Source of the DNA: Acidobacteriaceae bacterium UBA1795
GTDB lineage: Bacteria; Acidobacteriota; Terriglobia; Terriglobales; Acidobacteriaceae
Reading direction: 5' to 3'
NCBI GenBank assembly: GCA_002314435.1
Contig: DCFV01000016.1
Location: 1-6,032, forward strand
Length of the DNA stretch: 6,032 nt
Within the stretch, counting starts at the first letter, position 1. Each line of letters begins with the position of its first letter. Of this stretch, positions 5,875 through 6,032 are shown in pieces. The translations under genes and the position numbers were made by a program. The notes beneath the pieces were generated by a model that worked only from the letters and a program-made list of their open reading frames with translations, was not told where the DNA came from and did no database searches.

Positions 5875-6032
5875 ATGCGAGTGACGGTTGGCGTCTCCGG
5901 CGGCATTGCAGCCTACAAAGCAGCGGAACTGGTGCGTGCTCTTGAACGGCAGGCGCTGGAGGTCCACGTTGTGATGACGGAGGCGGCCACGCGCTTTGTG
6001 CAGCCGCTCACCTTCGCGGCCCTTACCGGGCA
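5875..6032 (+). CDS. coaBC: phosphopantothenoylcysteine decarboxylase / phosphopantothenate-cysteine ligase, N-terminal part
   Basis: Bifunctional coenzyme A enzyme: the CoaB part joins cysteine to 4'-phosphopantothenate and the flavin-dependent CoaC part decarboxylates the product to 4'-phosphopantetheine. Only the first 52 residues are in the window, all from the N-terminal flavoprotein (CoaC) domain. The FMN-binding opening VGVSGGIAAYKAAELVR (residues 5-21) is unmistakable, followed by VHVVMTEAATRFV (33-45) and PLTFAALTG (47-55 region, cut by the window edge). ATG 5875 is the natural start, since the first beta strand follows at once. The gene has its own promoter rather than depending on rpoZ. 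Whether the CoaB domain is fused cannot be seen here, though it usually is. Confidence 0.92.
   Translation, partial: MRVTVGVSGGIAAYKAAELVRALERQALEVHVVMTEAATRFVQPLTFAALTG

Noticed and set aside
1..6032. CRISPR arrays, insertion sequences, tRNA or rRNA genes
   Set aside because: No regularly spaced direct repeats, transposase motifs, terminal repeats or RNA gene signatures were seen; gaps between genes are all about 100 bases or less.

Overview
The window comes from a GC-rich diderm (LPS-making) bacterium. It carries heptose-phosphate genes (gmhB, hldE), a lipid A exporter (msbA), and the widely conserved block yicC-gmk-rpoZ-coaBC. The protein sequences and the coupling of msbA to yicC-gmk-rpoZ look to me like Acidobacteriota (Terriglobia-like), but this is an impression from recall and no database search was made. 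There is no sign of a mobile element, CRISPR array, tRNA or rRNA, and coding is dense and regular.

Layout. Positions 1-365 (minus strand) hold the N-terminal two thirds or so of a HAD-IIIA phosphatase, most likely GmhB, running off the left edge. It is divergent from hldE (427-1911, plus), a two-domain heptose kinase/adenylyltransferase. About 100 bases follow, with an inverted repeat, a clear -10 box and a 21-codon small ORF that overlaps the start of msbA by ATGA. From there msbA (2015-3886), yicC (3892-4791), gmk (4836-5576) and rpoZ (5566-5793) are tightly packed and probably one operon. An 81-base gap with a strong hairpin and a promoter precedes coaBC (5875 to the right edge, cut off).

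How the genes work together. GmhB and HldE make ADP-heptose for the LPS inner core. MsbA flips core-lipid A across the inner membrane, so the left half is an LPS core and export module. The right half is housekeeping: an RNase (YicC), GMP kinase, the omega subunit of RNA polymerase, and the first steps from phosphopantothenate to coenzyme A. The probable msbA-to-rpoZ operon joins envelope export to nucleotide and transcription genes.

Most notable observation. The three ORFs that appear to begin transcription units (gmhB, the small ORF before msbA, and coaBC) each have a -10 hexamer of the form TA-N-N-A-T exactly six bases before the start codon. The genes inside the presumed operon, and hldE, lack it. 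This places the predicted transcription start on the first base of the start codon and suggests leaderless mRNAs. It also suggests that the small ORF before msbA is translated and coupled to msbA. No wholly new multi-gene system is visible.
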